Assembly: GCA_937965695.1 (NCBI GenBank) | Contig: CALCKW010000049.1 | Coordinates: 1-64,000 of the forward strand | From: an uncultured Granulosicoccaceae bacterium | Lineage (GTDB): Bacteria > Pseudomonadota > Gammaproteobacteria > CALCKW01 | Reading direction: 5' to 3' | Length of the DNA: 64,000 bases | In this document: positions 46,437-55,214 of the stretch, piece by piece | How positions within the stretch are numbered: position 1 is the first letter of the stretch | Layout: each line of letters starts with the position of its first letter | The notes under the pieces: generated by a model | The model's database searches: none | What the model saw: the letters and a program-made list of their open reading frames with translations, nothing else | Told to the model about the DNA's origin: nothing | Translations under genes and position numbers: made by a program

Positions 46437-47546
46437 CTAAAACCGAATTAGACGTCTAAAAATCCATTCCATAGGCCCTTGTTCGACATGTTTCATCCAA
46501 AAAACACTAAAGATAAGGGAGAACGCACAGTAGGCAAGTGAGCAAAAAAGTGAAAATTCAATACTCTGATCATGCAAAGTACCAGTGGCTTCCATCAAGC
46601 CCATGCCAAATATCACGTGCAGAATATAGAGACTGAGTGCCATTTGCCCCGTATCGGACAAATAACGTATCAGCTTGGTATCAGTTAAACGCTCGCTGAC
46701 ATAGAGGCAAAAAATAATAATCATCGCTGCCAAACTGCCTGCGGCGAGAAGGTATTGCGGCATGGGAGGTATGATTTCGGTAGAAAACAGAAAATCTATT
46801 TCGCCAGCGTGCAAGCCCCAAGCACCCGCGTTAAAAAACACTGGTCTAAACCAGTTAAAAACAGATTCGGTGCAAATCCATAGAAGTAAAGCCGTGATAA
46901 ATAGCTTTTGCCGTTGCGCGCCCACACCGAGATTTTGTCGCCCTAACCACAGACCAAAAATCAAGAACGCGCTCCACGGTATAACGGGATGAAAGCCATT
47001 AAACAGAATATGCCTGAACATACCACTGGGGGTCCAGAAACCGTGATAATGCAAGGTGTCCCAGTCCCATCCTTCCGCATAGTCAAAGACCAATAACAAC
47101 ACAGGAAACGCATAGGCTACAAAAACGCAGAGCCACAACAGCGACCGACTACCCCAAGTAAAAACCATCGCGGCCAAGAGAAAGTAGAAACCATAAAAAT
47201 GCAGAATATCCGCTGGCCAAACTAGCGAAAAAGCCAGACCGACTATCACCAAAAGCAAACCGCGTTTTATCAAATTTTTCCTGGCGTTTGAAATATCAGA
47301 AGCATGTCGCGACTCCAGCGCCGACCTGCTGATAATGCTCACTCCGATTCCCGCTAGAATCACAAAGAGTGCTGATGCTCTCCCTTCAAATATACTGGCA
47401 AACCACTTGAGGGAATCACTACCTGAAACTGCGCCTTGTGCAATTTTAAAGTTGACGATCACCATGCCAAACAGCGCAAGTGCTCTCGCCACATCAAGTC
47501 CGATTATTCTTTTACCGCTAACAGTGGGCTTCAATGATTTCAACAT
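46437..47546 (-). CDS. DUF418/YeiB-family membrane protein
   Basis: A 369-residue protein with about ten hydrophobic helices. The N-terminal RIIGLDVARALALFGMVIVNFK and a loop with FEGRASALFVILAGIG match the YeiB family. The C-terminal part has the DUF418 pattern (LYILHVIFGMG, then FWMKHVEQGPMEWIFRRLI). The family is related to membrane acyltransferases; its substrate is unknown. It is divergent from the response regulator gene by 116 bp, so that regulator could control it. Confidence 0.85.
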   Translation of the reverse strand: MLKSLKPTVSGKRIIGLDVARALALFGMVIVNFKIAQGAVSGSDSLKWFASIFEGRASALFVILAGIGVSIISRSALESRHASDISNARKNLIKRGLLLVIVGLAFSLVWPADILHFYGFYFLLAAMVFTWGSRSLLWLCVFVAYAFPVLLLVFDYAEGWDWDTLHYHGFWTPSGMFRHILFNGFHPVIPWSAFLIFGLWLGRQNLGVGAQRQKLFITALLLWICTESVFNWFRPVFFNAGAWGLHAGEIDFLFSTEIIPPMPQYLLAAGSLAAMIIIFCLYVSERLTDTKLIRYLSDTGQMALSLYILHVIFGMGLMEATGTLHDQSIEFSLFCSLAYCAFSLIFSVFWMKHVEQGPMEWIFRRLIRF

Positions 47547-47603
47547 ATTGGGATTAGGGAATCTATCATCAGTTTATCTCTTCATTCAGAGTTGCGCCAT
47601 CGG

Positions 47604-47623
47604 CTGACCCTCCGTATGGTCAG
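47604..47623. promoter_or_regulatory. inverted repeat upstream of the response regulator gene
   Basis: CTGACC and GGTCAG are separated by 8 bp, about 40 bp upstream of the response regulator start and 58 bp upstream of the divergent DUF418 start. It could be an autoregulatory site, but the arms are short. Confidence 0.25.
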
Positions 47624-47662
47624 TAGATCTATTTTCTCCCAATCGCGACCGAGCCAGTACAG

Positions 47663-48382
47663 ATGGAAACGACTTCAAACACTAAAAACAAAGACCGAAA
47701 GCTCATGGTTCTGCTGGTCGAAGACCACCAGATGCTAGCTCAAACATTGATTGACTACTTGGCTTTGGAAAACTTTGAAGTTGACTATGCCGCTGATGGT
47801 TTACAGGGACTAGGCCTTGCTCGCGACAATCACTTTGATGCAATAATTTTGGATCTCATGCTGCCATCCCTAGATGGCCTCTCAATTTGCAAAGCACTGC
47901 GAGAGGATTTACAAATCGACACACCAGTGATTATGTTGACAGCGCGAGACCAACTGGACGACAAACTGGATGGCTTCGCCCACGGGGCAGATGACTACCT
48001 CATCAAGCCGTTTGAACAAAAAGAGTTAGTCGCTAGATTGCGAACCATGATCAAGCGCCATCGTGCAGAGGTTGTTTCAAAAAAATTGATCGTTGGAGAC
48101 TTAAGCTTGGACATCAGTAGCCGTCAAGCTTGGCGCGAGGGACAGCAAATTGATCTCTCCCCAACGGCGTTTAGTATTCTGAGTTTGCTCATGCGTGACG
48201 CACCCAAGGTTGTGACTCGTGAGGCCTTACATCAAGAATTGTGGGGCTCGGAGCCACCGGACACCGACGCCTTGCGAAGCCATGTTTACAATCTGCGTAA
48301 ACAAGTGGATCAACCCTTTGAAACGCCCATGATAGAAACCGTAAAGGGTGTTGGGCTGCGCTTGCTCAATCCAGCATCTTAA
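47663..48382 (+). CDS. OmpR-family response regulator
   Basis: A 239-residue regulator. The receiver domain has VLLVEDH (acidic pocket), phosphoacceptor D64 in IILDLMLPSLDG, LTAR and LIKPFEQKE. The C-terminal winged helix (about 145-238) includes DLSLDISSRQAWREGQQIDLSPTAFSILSLLM and RSHVYNLRKQVD. The matching sensor kinase gene lies on the opposite strand and the two 3' ends overlap by 17 bp. Targets may include the divergent DUF418 gene or the lipid operon at 49847. Confidence 0.93.
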   Translation: METTSNTKNKDRKLMVLLVEDHQMLAQTLIDYLALENFEVDYAADGLQGLGLARDNHFDAIILDLMLPSLDGLSICKALREDLQIDTPVIMLTARDQLDDKLDGFAHGADDYLIKPFEQKELVARLRTMIKRHRAEVVSKKLIVGDLSLDISSRQAWREGQQIDLSPTAFSILSLLMRDAPKVVTREALHQELWGSEPPDTDALRSHVYNLRKQVDQPFETPMIETVKGVGLRLLNPAS

Positions 48383-49685
48383 TATCTACCTTTGTGCCCT
48401 GCCCTTGGCTACTCTCGATGGCCAAAGTCCAGCCGTAGCTATCGCATAGTCGACGCACGATATCCAAACCTAAACCATAGCCAGTGTTATTGTCGGAGTT
48501 GCGTTGAAAGGGTTGCTGGAGCCGCTGCACCTCACTCGCTTGCATACCCGCCCCGGTGTCGCTAACACGAACACCGTGCTCATGTATTTTCACCACCACA
48601 TCACCAGAAACCGTGTAATGGCAGGCGTTACGCAGAAGATTCGCCACGACCATTCCCACTACTTGCGCAGGCGCCTGCACTTGTAATTTGCTCTGCTGTT
48701 CTAAGCTTATATGCACGTGCTGGTCAGCATTGTGGCTTATCTCAATTTGAGAAATAAGCAATGGAGCCAGCGTGTTCACATCGGTCAACTCGTTTGATTT
48801 ACTGTCCTCGTGTTGCGCTTGCGCCAAAACTAAAAGCACCTCTATCAAAGATAACATGTCTCGCGAGGTAGTCTGCATACGATCAACGACGCGAGCTTGA
48901 GCTTCATCGAGATTTCCTTGTTTCTCGAGCAGCTCTAAGGATCCACGGATCACGGATAGCGGTGTGCGCAACTCATGACTAACGTCTCGGCTAAAAGCCC
49001 GCTCTCGCACCAATTGATTTTTTAAACGCTCAGTAAAGTCTCGCAGGGAATCCGCGAGCACTCGCACTTCATCATCGACCTGCGGGCCACTCCAATTTTC
49101 GTAGCTCAAGGTTTCAAGGCGATTCGAATCAAAACTAAAGCTGCGCATCTTTTGAGCTAGCGACATCAACGGCGACAATGTCTTATTGGACTGGTGATAA
49201 ACAAACCAAGCGGAGAGATATATTGCCACTAACGTGAGGCTCAAAGGCACGATGCCAAACCAAAACGCCAGTTTCCTGACACTCTGTTCGTCAAACACCA
49301 ACAACAGACGACGGCCTGCTCGCTCTTCAACGAAGACAATGGAATTGTGTCCATCGAAACTGGCTCGAGATTGCCCATCCGGCGAATCGGCTAATACAGC
49401 GGGAATGCGATTAACGCCAGTGGCAATGGAACTATAACCGCGTAAATTGCCTGTGTTGGGCAAGGGGTGATCGGGATTTTTTTCCAATTGTTCCCAATAG
49501 TGCGAAGCTTCTTTACTCAGCGCTGTACCAATCATCACTTTTTCCACGACAATGGCAGCCGCATAGACCCCCAAAGCGGTGGTTATGCTGATAAATAGCA
49601 GCTGAAGCCTTAAGACTCGGCCCAATTTGGACTGAATACCCGTTCGAGATGCTGATTGTGGCTGTTCTGTCCGGCGAAAAAACAT
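48366..49685 (-). CDS. sensor histidine kinase
   Basis: A 439-residue membrane kinase. TM1 (about 25-47) and TM2 (about 143-163) flank a short periplasmic domain, followed by a HAMP-like linker. The H-box is FSRDVSHELRTPLSVIRGS, with His237 as phospho-acceptor. The N-box NLLRNACHYT, G1 VSDTGAGM and G2 GYGLGLDIVRRLC are all intact, so it should be active. It is encoded tail to tail with the response regulator at 47663. The signal is unknown. It is divergent from the lipid operon at 49847, separated by 161 bp. Confidence 0.93.
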   Translation of the reverse strand: MFFRRTEQPQSASRTGIQSKLGRVLRLQLLFISITTALGVYAAAIVVEKVMIGTALSKEASHYWEQLEKNPDHPLPNTGNLRGYSSIATGVNRIPAVLADSPDGQSRASFDGHNSIVFVEERAGRRLLLVFDEQSVRKLAFWFGIVPLSLTLVAIYLSAWFVYHQSNKTLSPLMSLAQKMRSFSFDSNRLETLSYENWSGPQVDDEVRVLADSLRDFTERLKNQLVRERAFSRDVSHELRTPLSVIRGSLELLEKQGNLDEAQARVVDRMQTTSRDMLSLIEVLLVLAQAQHEDSKSNELTDVNTLAPLLISQIEISHNADQHVHISLEQQSKLQVQAPAQVVGMVVANLLRNACHYTVSGDVVVKIHEHGVRVSDTGAGMQASEVQRLQQPFQRNSDNNTGYGLGLDIVRRLCDSYGWTLAIESSQGQGTKVDIKMLD

Positions 49686-49846
49686 TCGGATTAGTCCAAT
49701 TTGATTTGTACAAAAAATACAGTAAATTCAGCCACATTGCCTCAAAGAAAAAGAAAACATACTCTTCACGTTAGATTCACATGATCTCCAGTAAAGTTAA
49801 GAATGCTGTGTCTATACCATCAGAACAATTGAGAGAAAGGTGCCAC

Positions 49847-50272
49847 ATGAGCGAGATCTTGCTCAACAAATTTGTCGACGTTTACCAACAGTTGAATAAA
49901 AGCAACTTAGAGTCGTTACGCAATGTCTACAGCCAGGATGTAGAGTTTGAAGACAGTCTGCACCAGTTGAAAGGAATAGATCCGCTGATTGCTTACTTTC
50001 AAGATCAGTACACCAATCTTGACCACTGTCAGTTCATCGTAAAAGAGGCCCACCAACAGCACCAAAATGCTTGGATCGTTTGGGACATGCGTTTTTCGCA
50101 CAGCAAACTCCGAGGCGGTCAAGAAATTGTTGTGCAAGGAGCCAGCCACTTGCGACTCTCGGACACCGTTAGCTATCATCGAGATTATGTCGATATGGGA
50201 CAGGTGTTGTACGAGCACCTCCCCATATTAGGTGCTGCCATTCGCTGGATTAAAAAAAGGGCTGTCAGTTGA
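49847..50272 (+). CDS. NTF2-like (SnoaL-fold) protein
   Basis: A 141-residue protein with an NTF2-like cone fold: NKFVDVYQQLNKSNLESLRNVYSQDVEFEDSLHQLKG, then WIVWDMRFSH and VVQGASHLRL, ending with YHRDYVDMGQVLYEHLPILGAAIRWIK. In lipid operons of this kind the first gene is typically such a protein, but its role is not established. ATG 49847 follows AAAGGTG; an upstream in-frame ATG at 49781 lacks a site. Its stop overlaps the SDR start. Confidence 0.82.
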   Translation: MSEILLNKFVDVYQQLNKSNLESLRNVYSQDVEFEDSLHQLKGIDPLIAYFQDQYTNLDHCQFIVKEAHQQHQNAWIVWDMRFSHSKLRGGQEIVVQGASHLRLSDTVSYHRDYVDMGQVLYEHLPILGAAIRWIKKRAVS

Positions 50273-50991
50273 ACGGAAAACGTGTGTTGATCACCGGTGC
50301 GAGTTCTGGAATCGGCCTGCAATTGGCAAGAGACTATCAAGCAGATGGTTGGCAAACCATTGCCTGTGGACGTAATGCCGATCGCCTTCGCGAAACTCAA
50401 GCTACTGAGACTTTAATATTTGATATCGAAGACTTGCAACAGACGATAGCTGCTGCGGCAAAGATTGAAGCACCTGTAGATTTGATCATTCTCAATGCCG
50501 GCAACTGTGAGTACATCGACGACCCAATCAATTTCGACTCAGCGCTGCTGACTCGAGTGATGAAGGCAAACGTTATCGGTATGGCGCATTGCCTCGAAGC
50601 TTTTCTAAAACATCTCAACCACGGAGGCCAGCTTGCGTTGATGGGTTCATCAGCCACATTACTGCCCTTCTCCAGAGCGGAGGCTTATGGCGCCAGTAAG
50701 GCAGCAGTCGCGTATTTAGCCGCCTCACTAAGGGTAGATCTTAAAAAGGAGAACATCTCGGTCAGTCTAATCCAACCGGGATTTGTAGACACGCCTCTCA
50801 CCGCAAAAAACACTTTTAGCATGCCAGGCATGATCAGCGCAGAAAAGGCGTCGCAGGATATCCGTGCAGGGCTAGAAAAACGTAAATCCACGGTCACCAC
50901 ACCGCGGCTCTTTAATGCTGTACTTGGATTGCTCGGTCTGTTACCTGAGCCCATTCCGACGGCTATCGCCACCAGATTGCGTCAGCCATGA
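50269..50991 (+). CDS. SDR-family oxidoreductase of the lipid operon
   Basis: A 240-residue short-chain dehydrogenase: VLITGASSGIGLQLARDYQ near the N-terminus, LNAGNCEY at the NAG position, MGSSATLLPFSRAEAYGASKAAVAYL with Ser, Tyr and Lys intact, and QPGFVDTPLT. The start is TTG at 50269, overlapping the preceding stop, with AAAAGGG upstream. Both ends are translationally coupled. The substrate is presumably an acyl or lipid intermediate; this is inferred from the operon only. Confidence 0.87.
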   Translation: MNGKRVLITGASSGIGLQLARDYQADGWQTIACGRNADRLRETQATETLIFDIEDLQQTIAAAAKIEAPVDLIILNAGNCEYIDDPINFDSALLTRVMKANVIGMAHCLEAFLKHLNHGGQLALMGSSATLLPFSRAEAYGASKAAVAYLAASLRVDLKKENISVSLIQPGFVDTPLTAKNTFSMPGMISAEKASQDIRAGLEKRKSTVTTPRLFNAVLGLLGLLPEPIPTAIATRLRQP

Positions 50992-52238
50992 GCAGAATAG
51001 CCATCGTTGGAGCGGGGATATCAGGGCTTGTTTGTGCGCACCACCTTAGCAAAGAGCACGAGGTAGAGTTGTTTGAAGCCAACGATTACGCCGGCGGGCA
51101 CACTGCGACCGTGAACGTGGACACAGAGGATAAAACATACGCTATTGACACCGGCTTTATAGTATTTAACGACCGCACTTATCCGCGGTTTCGTGCTTTG
51201 CTGAAAGACTTAGATGTTGGTTATCAAGATACCGAAATGAGTTTTAGTGTCCACAACCCAGATCAAAACCTCATTTACAATGGCAACACTATTAACAGTC
51301 TCTTCTGTCAGAGACGCAATCTCGTGAGCCCAAGGTTCTGGTTATTTGTTAAAGAAATATTGCGTTTCAATGCCGACTGTAAAAGTCGACAGGCGAAAAA
51401 CGACTATCAAAACAATATTGCATTGGGTGAATTTCTACGCAGTGAGAGATACTCTGCTTTTTTTTCACAAAACTATATCCTGCCAATGGGTGCCGCAATT
51501 TGGTCTTCTAGCTTGCAAGATATAGAAGAAATGCCGCTGAAATTTTTCATTAATTTTTTTTACAACCATGGTTTGCTTGATGTCAATAAACGACCGCAAT
51601 GGTTTTCCATTAAGGGCGGTTCCAAGTGTTATGTAGAAAAGTTATTACAGCGCTGCTCTGCAAAACTGCACCTGGCGACACCAATTGAAAAGGTCTCCAG
51701 AAATACCGCTGGCGTCACGTTACTGACATCCTCCGGTGAACATCATTTCGACGAGGTGATTCTTGCTTGCCACAGTGACCAAGCACTAGAAATGATTGAA
51801 GACCCATCAGCAGCTGAGCAGCAAGTGTTGGGTGCAATCACTTATAGCAGCAACGAAGTGCTGCTCCACAGCGATCCCAACTTACTACCCCCAATACCAA
51901 GAGCACATGCCAGCTGGAATTATCACTGCAGTGAGCGGCGCGACGCAGCTGCCGCAGTGACTTACAACATGAATATATTACAAAGGCTGCCAAAGGAAGC
52001 TCCGCTGTTTAATGTTACACTCAACAACAGTTCGGCGGTGCGAGAAGATCTTATTTTAAAACGCTTCAACTACAGTCACCCGGTGTTCAGCGCACCCATG
52101 GTAGAGGCACAGACAAAGCGCCAGCAAATTTGTGGTGTGGACAAAATTCATTTCTGTGGAGCCTACTGGTACAACGGCTTTCACGAAGATGGTGTTCGCA
52201 GCGCTGAAGAGGTCTGTTCACGTTGGAAGCCTGCATGA
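50988..52238 (+). CDS. FAD-dependent amine-oxidase-like protein of the lipid operon
   Basis: A 416-residue flavoprotein: IAIVGAGISGLVCAHHLSKEHEVELFEANDYAGGHTATV binds FAD, and FCGAYWYNGFHEDGVRSAEEVC is the C-terminal FAD loop. It belongs to the NAD(P)/FAD-dependent group almost always found beside DUF1365 and CFA-synthase genes. In Rhodobacter sphaeroides a comparable flavoprotein and methyltransferase take part in making furan-containing or methylated unsaturated fatty acids; equivalence here is only inferred. It overlaps both neighbours. Confidence 0.87.
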   Translation: MSRIAIVGAGISGLVCAHHLSKEHEVELFEANDYAGGHTATVNVDTEDKTYAIDTGFIVFNDRTYPRFRALLKDLDVGYQDTEMSFSVHNPDQNLIYNGNTINSLFCQRRNLVSPRFWLFVKEILRFNADCKSRQAKNDYQNNIALGEFLRSERYSAFFSQNYILPMGAAIWSSSLQDIEEMPLKFFINFFYNHGLLDVNKRPQWFSIKGGSKCYVEKLLQRCSAKLHLATPIEKVSRNTAGVTLLTSSGEHHFDEVILACHSDQALEMIEDPSAAEQQVLGAITYSSNEVLLHSDPNLLPPIPRAHASWNYHCSERRDAAAAVTYNMNILQRLPKEAPLFNVTLNNSSAVREDLILKRFNYSHPVFSAPMVEAQTKRQQICGVDKIHFCGAYWYNGFHEDGVRSAEEVCSRWKPA

Positions 52239-52990
52239 ATAGCGCAATTTACAGAGGCTGGGTAAGACACAGGCGTTTCTCTCCCGCCCTCCATGAGTTC
52301 AAATACAACATATTTTTTCTCTGGCTGGATCTAGATGAAATTTCTGCGCCAGAACCGTTGAGCAAACTTAAGCCTTGGTTCTCCACCACTAAATTTGCGG
52401 CACTGCGTTTCAATGCCAGTGATTACCTTGATCCCAAACAAGGCACAACCCGTGCTGCGGTCTGGCAAAAAGTGCAAGATCTGGGCGGCGAGGACGACGA
52501 TGGTCCTGTCTACTTGCTCGGCCAGGTGCGTTGTTTGGGTTTCTATTTCAGCCCTGTGAATTTCTTTTATTGTTACGATCAACAAGATGAGCTGAAATAC
52601 GTTGTCGCCGAGGTCAGTAACACTCCTTGGAACAAACGACACTATTATTTGGTCGACACAGAACCTAAAAAAAACACCCCTAAAGAGTTTCATGTATCGC
52701 CTTTTATGTCTTTAGACATGGCTTATCTCTGGCGCATACCCGAGCCTAACAATAAACTTTGCCTGCACATTGAAAATCACAATGACGCCAAGTTATTCGA
52801 CGCGACACTGGTGATGACAAAATACGCTTTAAATAACGTCGAGTTAAAAAAGACCCTAATACAAATTCCCGCCATGAGTTTTCGAATTCTAAGCAGCATT
52901 TACTGGCAAGCGCTAAGAATCTGGCTAAAACGCATACCCTATGTTCCCTATTCTACTAAGGACAGCTCAAATGCAGCTTCAAACAAGTAG
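52235..52990 (+). CDS. DUF1365 protein
   Basis: A 251-residue protein of the DUF1365 family. It opens SAIYRGWVRHRRFSPALHEFKYNIFFLWLDLDE, with the conserved GQVRCLGFYFSPVNFFYCYD and EVSNTPWNKRHYYLV, and KEFHVSPFMSLDMAYLWR later. The molecular function is unknown, but the family is tightly linked to CFA synthases. The start is ATG 52235 overlapping the preceding stop (ATGA), rather than an upstream TTG. Its 3' end overlaps the CFA-synthase start by 20 bp. Confidence 0.88.
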   Translation: MNSAIYRGWVRHRRFSPALHEFKYNIFFLWLDLDEISAPEPLSKLKPWFSTTKFAALRFNASDYLDPKQGTTRAAVWQKVQDLGGEDDDGPVYLLGQVRCLGFYFSPVNFFYCYDQQDELKYVVAEVSNTPWNKRHYYLVDTEPKKNTPKEFHVSPFMSLDMAYLWRIPEPNNKLCLHIENHNDAKLFDATLVMTKYALNNVELKKTLIQIPAMSFRILSSIYWQALRIWLKRIPYVPYSTKDSSNAASNK

Positions 52991-54203
52991 TTCCAGCATT
53001 GTCCGGAAGCAAGTAAAACCGAGACTTGCCAAAAAATTACTGTTAGGACTGTTCGGAAAACTGCAACACGGATGTCTAACGGTTGTCGACGGAGACGACA
53101 CTTACAGGTTTGGCGACAGCACTCTCCCGCTACACGCTGAGATAATGGTCCACGATCAATCGTTCTACAACCAAGCACTCTTTCACGGCACAGTCGGGGC
53201 TGGGGAGAGTTATATGGAAGGACACTGGGACACGCCTGCACTAGCACAACTGGTTCAGCTGCTGGTTCGCAACATGGCTATGCTTGATCGCATCGACCAT
53301 CTAATATCGGCACCCACACAATGGGGCCTACGACTCAACAATTTTTTCAAACGCAATTCAAAAAAAGGGTCTAAAGAAAATATTCTTGCTCATTACGACG
53401 TGGGCAACGAGTTTTATAAGCTGTTCCTGGATGAATCAATGACCTATTCCTGCGGAATATTCGCAGAGAGTGACAACGATCTCTACAGCGCACAATTGCG
53501 TAAATTTGAAACAATCTGCCAGCGCTTAGACCTGCAAACAGGTGAGCACCTTCTTGAGATAGGTACGGGCTGGGGCAGTTTTGCTATCTATGCGGCACAG
53601 AAATACGGCGTTAAGGTCACCACTACAACTATCTCGGAACGGCAACACGACTACGCAGAAGCGCGCATAAAAGAGGCGGGCCTAGAAGATCAAATCACGT
53701 TACTCAAGCAGGACTATCGCGATCTGGAAGGTCAATACGATAAGCTGGTATCAGTAGAGATGATCGAAGCCGTTGGGCATCGATATTTGTCTACCTATTT
53801 CAAAAAATGTGAATCGTTACTGCATCCCGGTGGCCGACTACTTATACAATCGATCACTATTGCTGATCAACGATATGATCGATATCGCAAGCAGGTAGAT
53901 TTCATTCAACGCTTCGTTTTTCCGGGTGGTTTTTTGCCCAGTATCAACGCGATTAGCACCTGCATGAAAAACAAAACTTCACTGCAAATCTCCGATGTCT
54001 ACGACATCGGGCCGCACTATGCAAAGACGCTGAGGCACTGGTCCGAGGGCCTTCGGGCTTCTAAAAACGAGGTTGAAAGACAGGGGCGCTCCACTTCCTT
54101 TTATCGTTTATGGCAATTCTATTTCCAATATTGCGAAGGCGGATTTTTGGAAGGTGGCATAAGCACCGCGCACATATTAGCCAACAGACCTAAGTACGGA
54201 TAG
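52971..54203 (+). CDS. cyclopropane-fatty-acyl-phospholipid synthase-family methyltransferase
   Basis: A 410-residue SAM-dependent enzyme. The N-terminal region (FHGTVGAGESYMEGHWDTP) and HYDVGNEFYKLFLDESMTYSCG (141-162) match CFA synthases. The SAM loop is LEIGTGWGSFAIYAA (195-209). It adds a methylene or methyl group across lipid double bonds. The presence of the FAD and DUF1365 partners suggests a modified product rather than plain cyclopropane. AAGGA precedes ATG 52971, inside the end of the DUF1365 gene. Confidence 0.9.
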   Translation: MQLQTSSSSIVRKQVKPRLAKKLLLGLFGKLQHGCLTVVDGDDTYRFGDSTLPLHAEIMVHDQSFYNQALFHGTVGAGESYMEGHWDTPALAQLVQLLVRNMAMLDRIDHLISAPTQWGLRLNNFFKRNSKKGSKENILAHYDVGNEFYKLFLDESMTYSCGIFAESDNDLYSAQLRKFETICQRLDLQTGEHLLEIGTGWGSFAIYAAQKYGVKVTTTTISERQHDYAEARIKEAGLEDQITLLKQDYRDLEGQYDKLVSVEMIEAVGHRYLSTYFKKCESLLHPGGRLLIQSITIADQRYDRYRKQVDFIQRFVFPGGFLPSINAISTCMKNKTSLQISDVYDIGPHYAKTLRHWSEGLRASKNEVERQGRSTSFYRLWQFYFQYCEGGFLEGGISTAHILANRPKYG

Positions 54204-54206
54204 TTC

Positions 54207-54713
54207 ATGAAGCGATCACTAATCATTGATGCACTGTGCTTGCAATTTGCTTGGTTTAGCTGCGCAATTCTGCACGACCAAGCATTTCCTTGGGTAGTGA
54301 TTTTTCTTGTGATCCAGCTTTTCGCCAGTTCAACTGTAATCTCACAACTATTACCAGCTCTGATCGTTACGCTAGCGGGTTTGGTGCTCGAAGTCACTAT
54401 GATCAGCACTGGTTTAATCGACTACAGTTCTGCCTACCCAATGCCACTCTGGCTTCCCGTACTCTGGGTTATTTTTGCCTTCACTTTTGGCAATAGCTTG
54501 CACTGGCTAGCTTCAATAGGGTTAGTACCACAGGCTCTGCTAGGTGCAGTATTTGGTTGCCTGACTTATCAAGCCGCAACTTCATTTGACGTACTTCAGT
54601 TGTATTCAGACAGGATCACCTCAGGTGTAATATTGTTTGCTGTCTGGGCCGTTGCTCTACCTTTACTTTTTTACGTACGTGGCCTGACGCTTAAAGGCCA
54701 AAATTTTGATTAG
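54207..54713 (+). CDS. DUF2878 membrane protein
   Basis: A 168-residue protein with about five hydrophobic helices. ALCLQFAWFSCAILHDQAFPW at the start, PMPLWLPVLWVIFAFTFGNSLHWL in the middle and the operon context identify DUF2878. The function is unknown. It begins 4 bp after the CFA-synthase stop and overlaps the next gene by 8 bp. Confidence 0.82.
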   Translation: MKRSLIIDALCLQFAWFSCAILHDQAFPWVVIFLVIQLFASSTVISQLLPALIVTLAGLVLEVTMISTGLIDYSSAYPMPLWLPVLWVIFAFTFGNSLHWLASIGLVPQALLGAVFGCLTYQAATSFDVLQLYSDRITSGVILFAVWAVALPLLFYVRGLTLKGQNFD

Positions 54714-55197
54714 CCGGATTCTAAAGCTACTAATATTTTTCTCGCTATTCAGCAATGCTTCTGCTGTTGAGAATTTGCAAATAGTCGGTCAGGGGGAGAT
54801 GCGGTGGACTTTCCTGAGAATATACAGTGTCACTTTGTACAGCGAAGATGGCTTATACAAGCCTGATAAGTTTCCGCAAGCGCTCGAAATCGTCTATCAC
54901 CGAAAAATAAAATCGAAAGCGCTTGTCAAAGCGACAAAAGAGCAAATGCAACATATCGGTTTTGAACACCCAGACAGTGAAGTCTGGTTTGAACAGCTGA
55001 GCACCTTGTGGCCTGACATTCGCAAGGGAGATACCCTGCTTTTTGAAATCGATAAAAACAAGAAAAATAGGTTTTCATACAACGGAGCACCTCTCGGTGG
55101 GATCAGTAATACGGATTTTTCCGAAGGTTTTATCAACATTTGGTTATCGCCAAAAACATCCGAACCGAAACTGCGTGAGCAGCTCATTAACTTTTAG
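54706..55197 (+). CDS. chalcone-isomerase-like secreted protein
   Basis: A 163-residue protein with a signal peptide (RILKLLIFFSLFSNASAVE). The mature part, QIVGQGEMRWTFLRIYSVTLYSEDGLY to FSYNGAPLGGISNTDFSEGFINIWLSPKT, follows the chalcone-isomerase-like fold seen in bacterial fatty-acid-binding relatives. A lipid-binding role in the periplasm fits the operon. The start is TTG 54706, overlapping the DUF2878 stop; no better start precedes the signal peptide. Confidence 0.8.
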   Translation: MISRILKLLIFFSLFSNASAVENLQIVGQGEMRWTFLRIYSVTLYSEDGLYKPDKFPQALEIVYHRKIKSKALVKATKEQMQHIGFEHPDSEVWFEQLSTLWPDIRKGDTLLFEIDKNKKNRFSYNGAPLGGISNTDFSEGFINIWLSPKTSEPKLREQLINF

Positions 55198-55214
55198 CAT
55201 TAGGAGACATACTA

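Noticed and set aside
49782..49787. TGATCT upstream of the lipid operon as a possible ECF sigma -35 element
   Set aside because: No matching CGTA-like -10 element occurs at the required spacing, so an ECF promoter cannot be supported.
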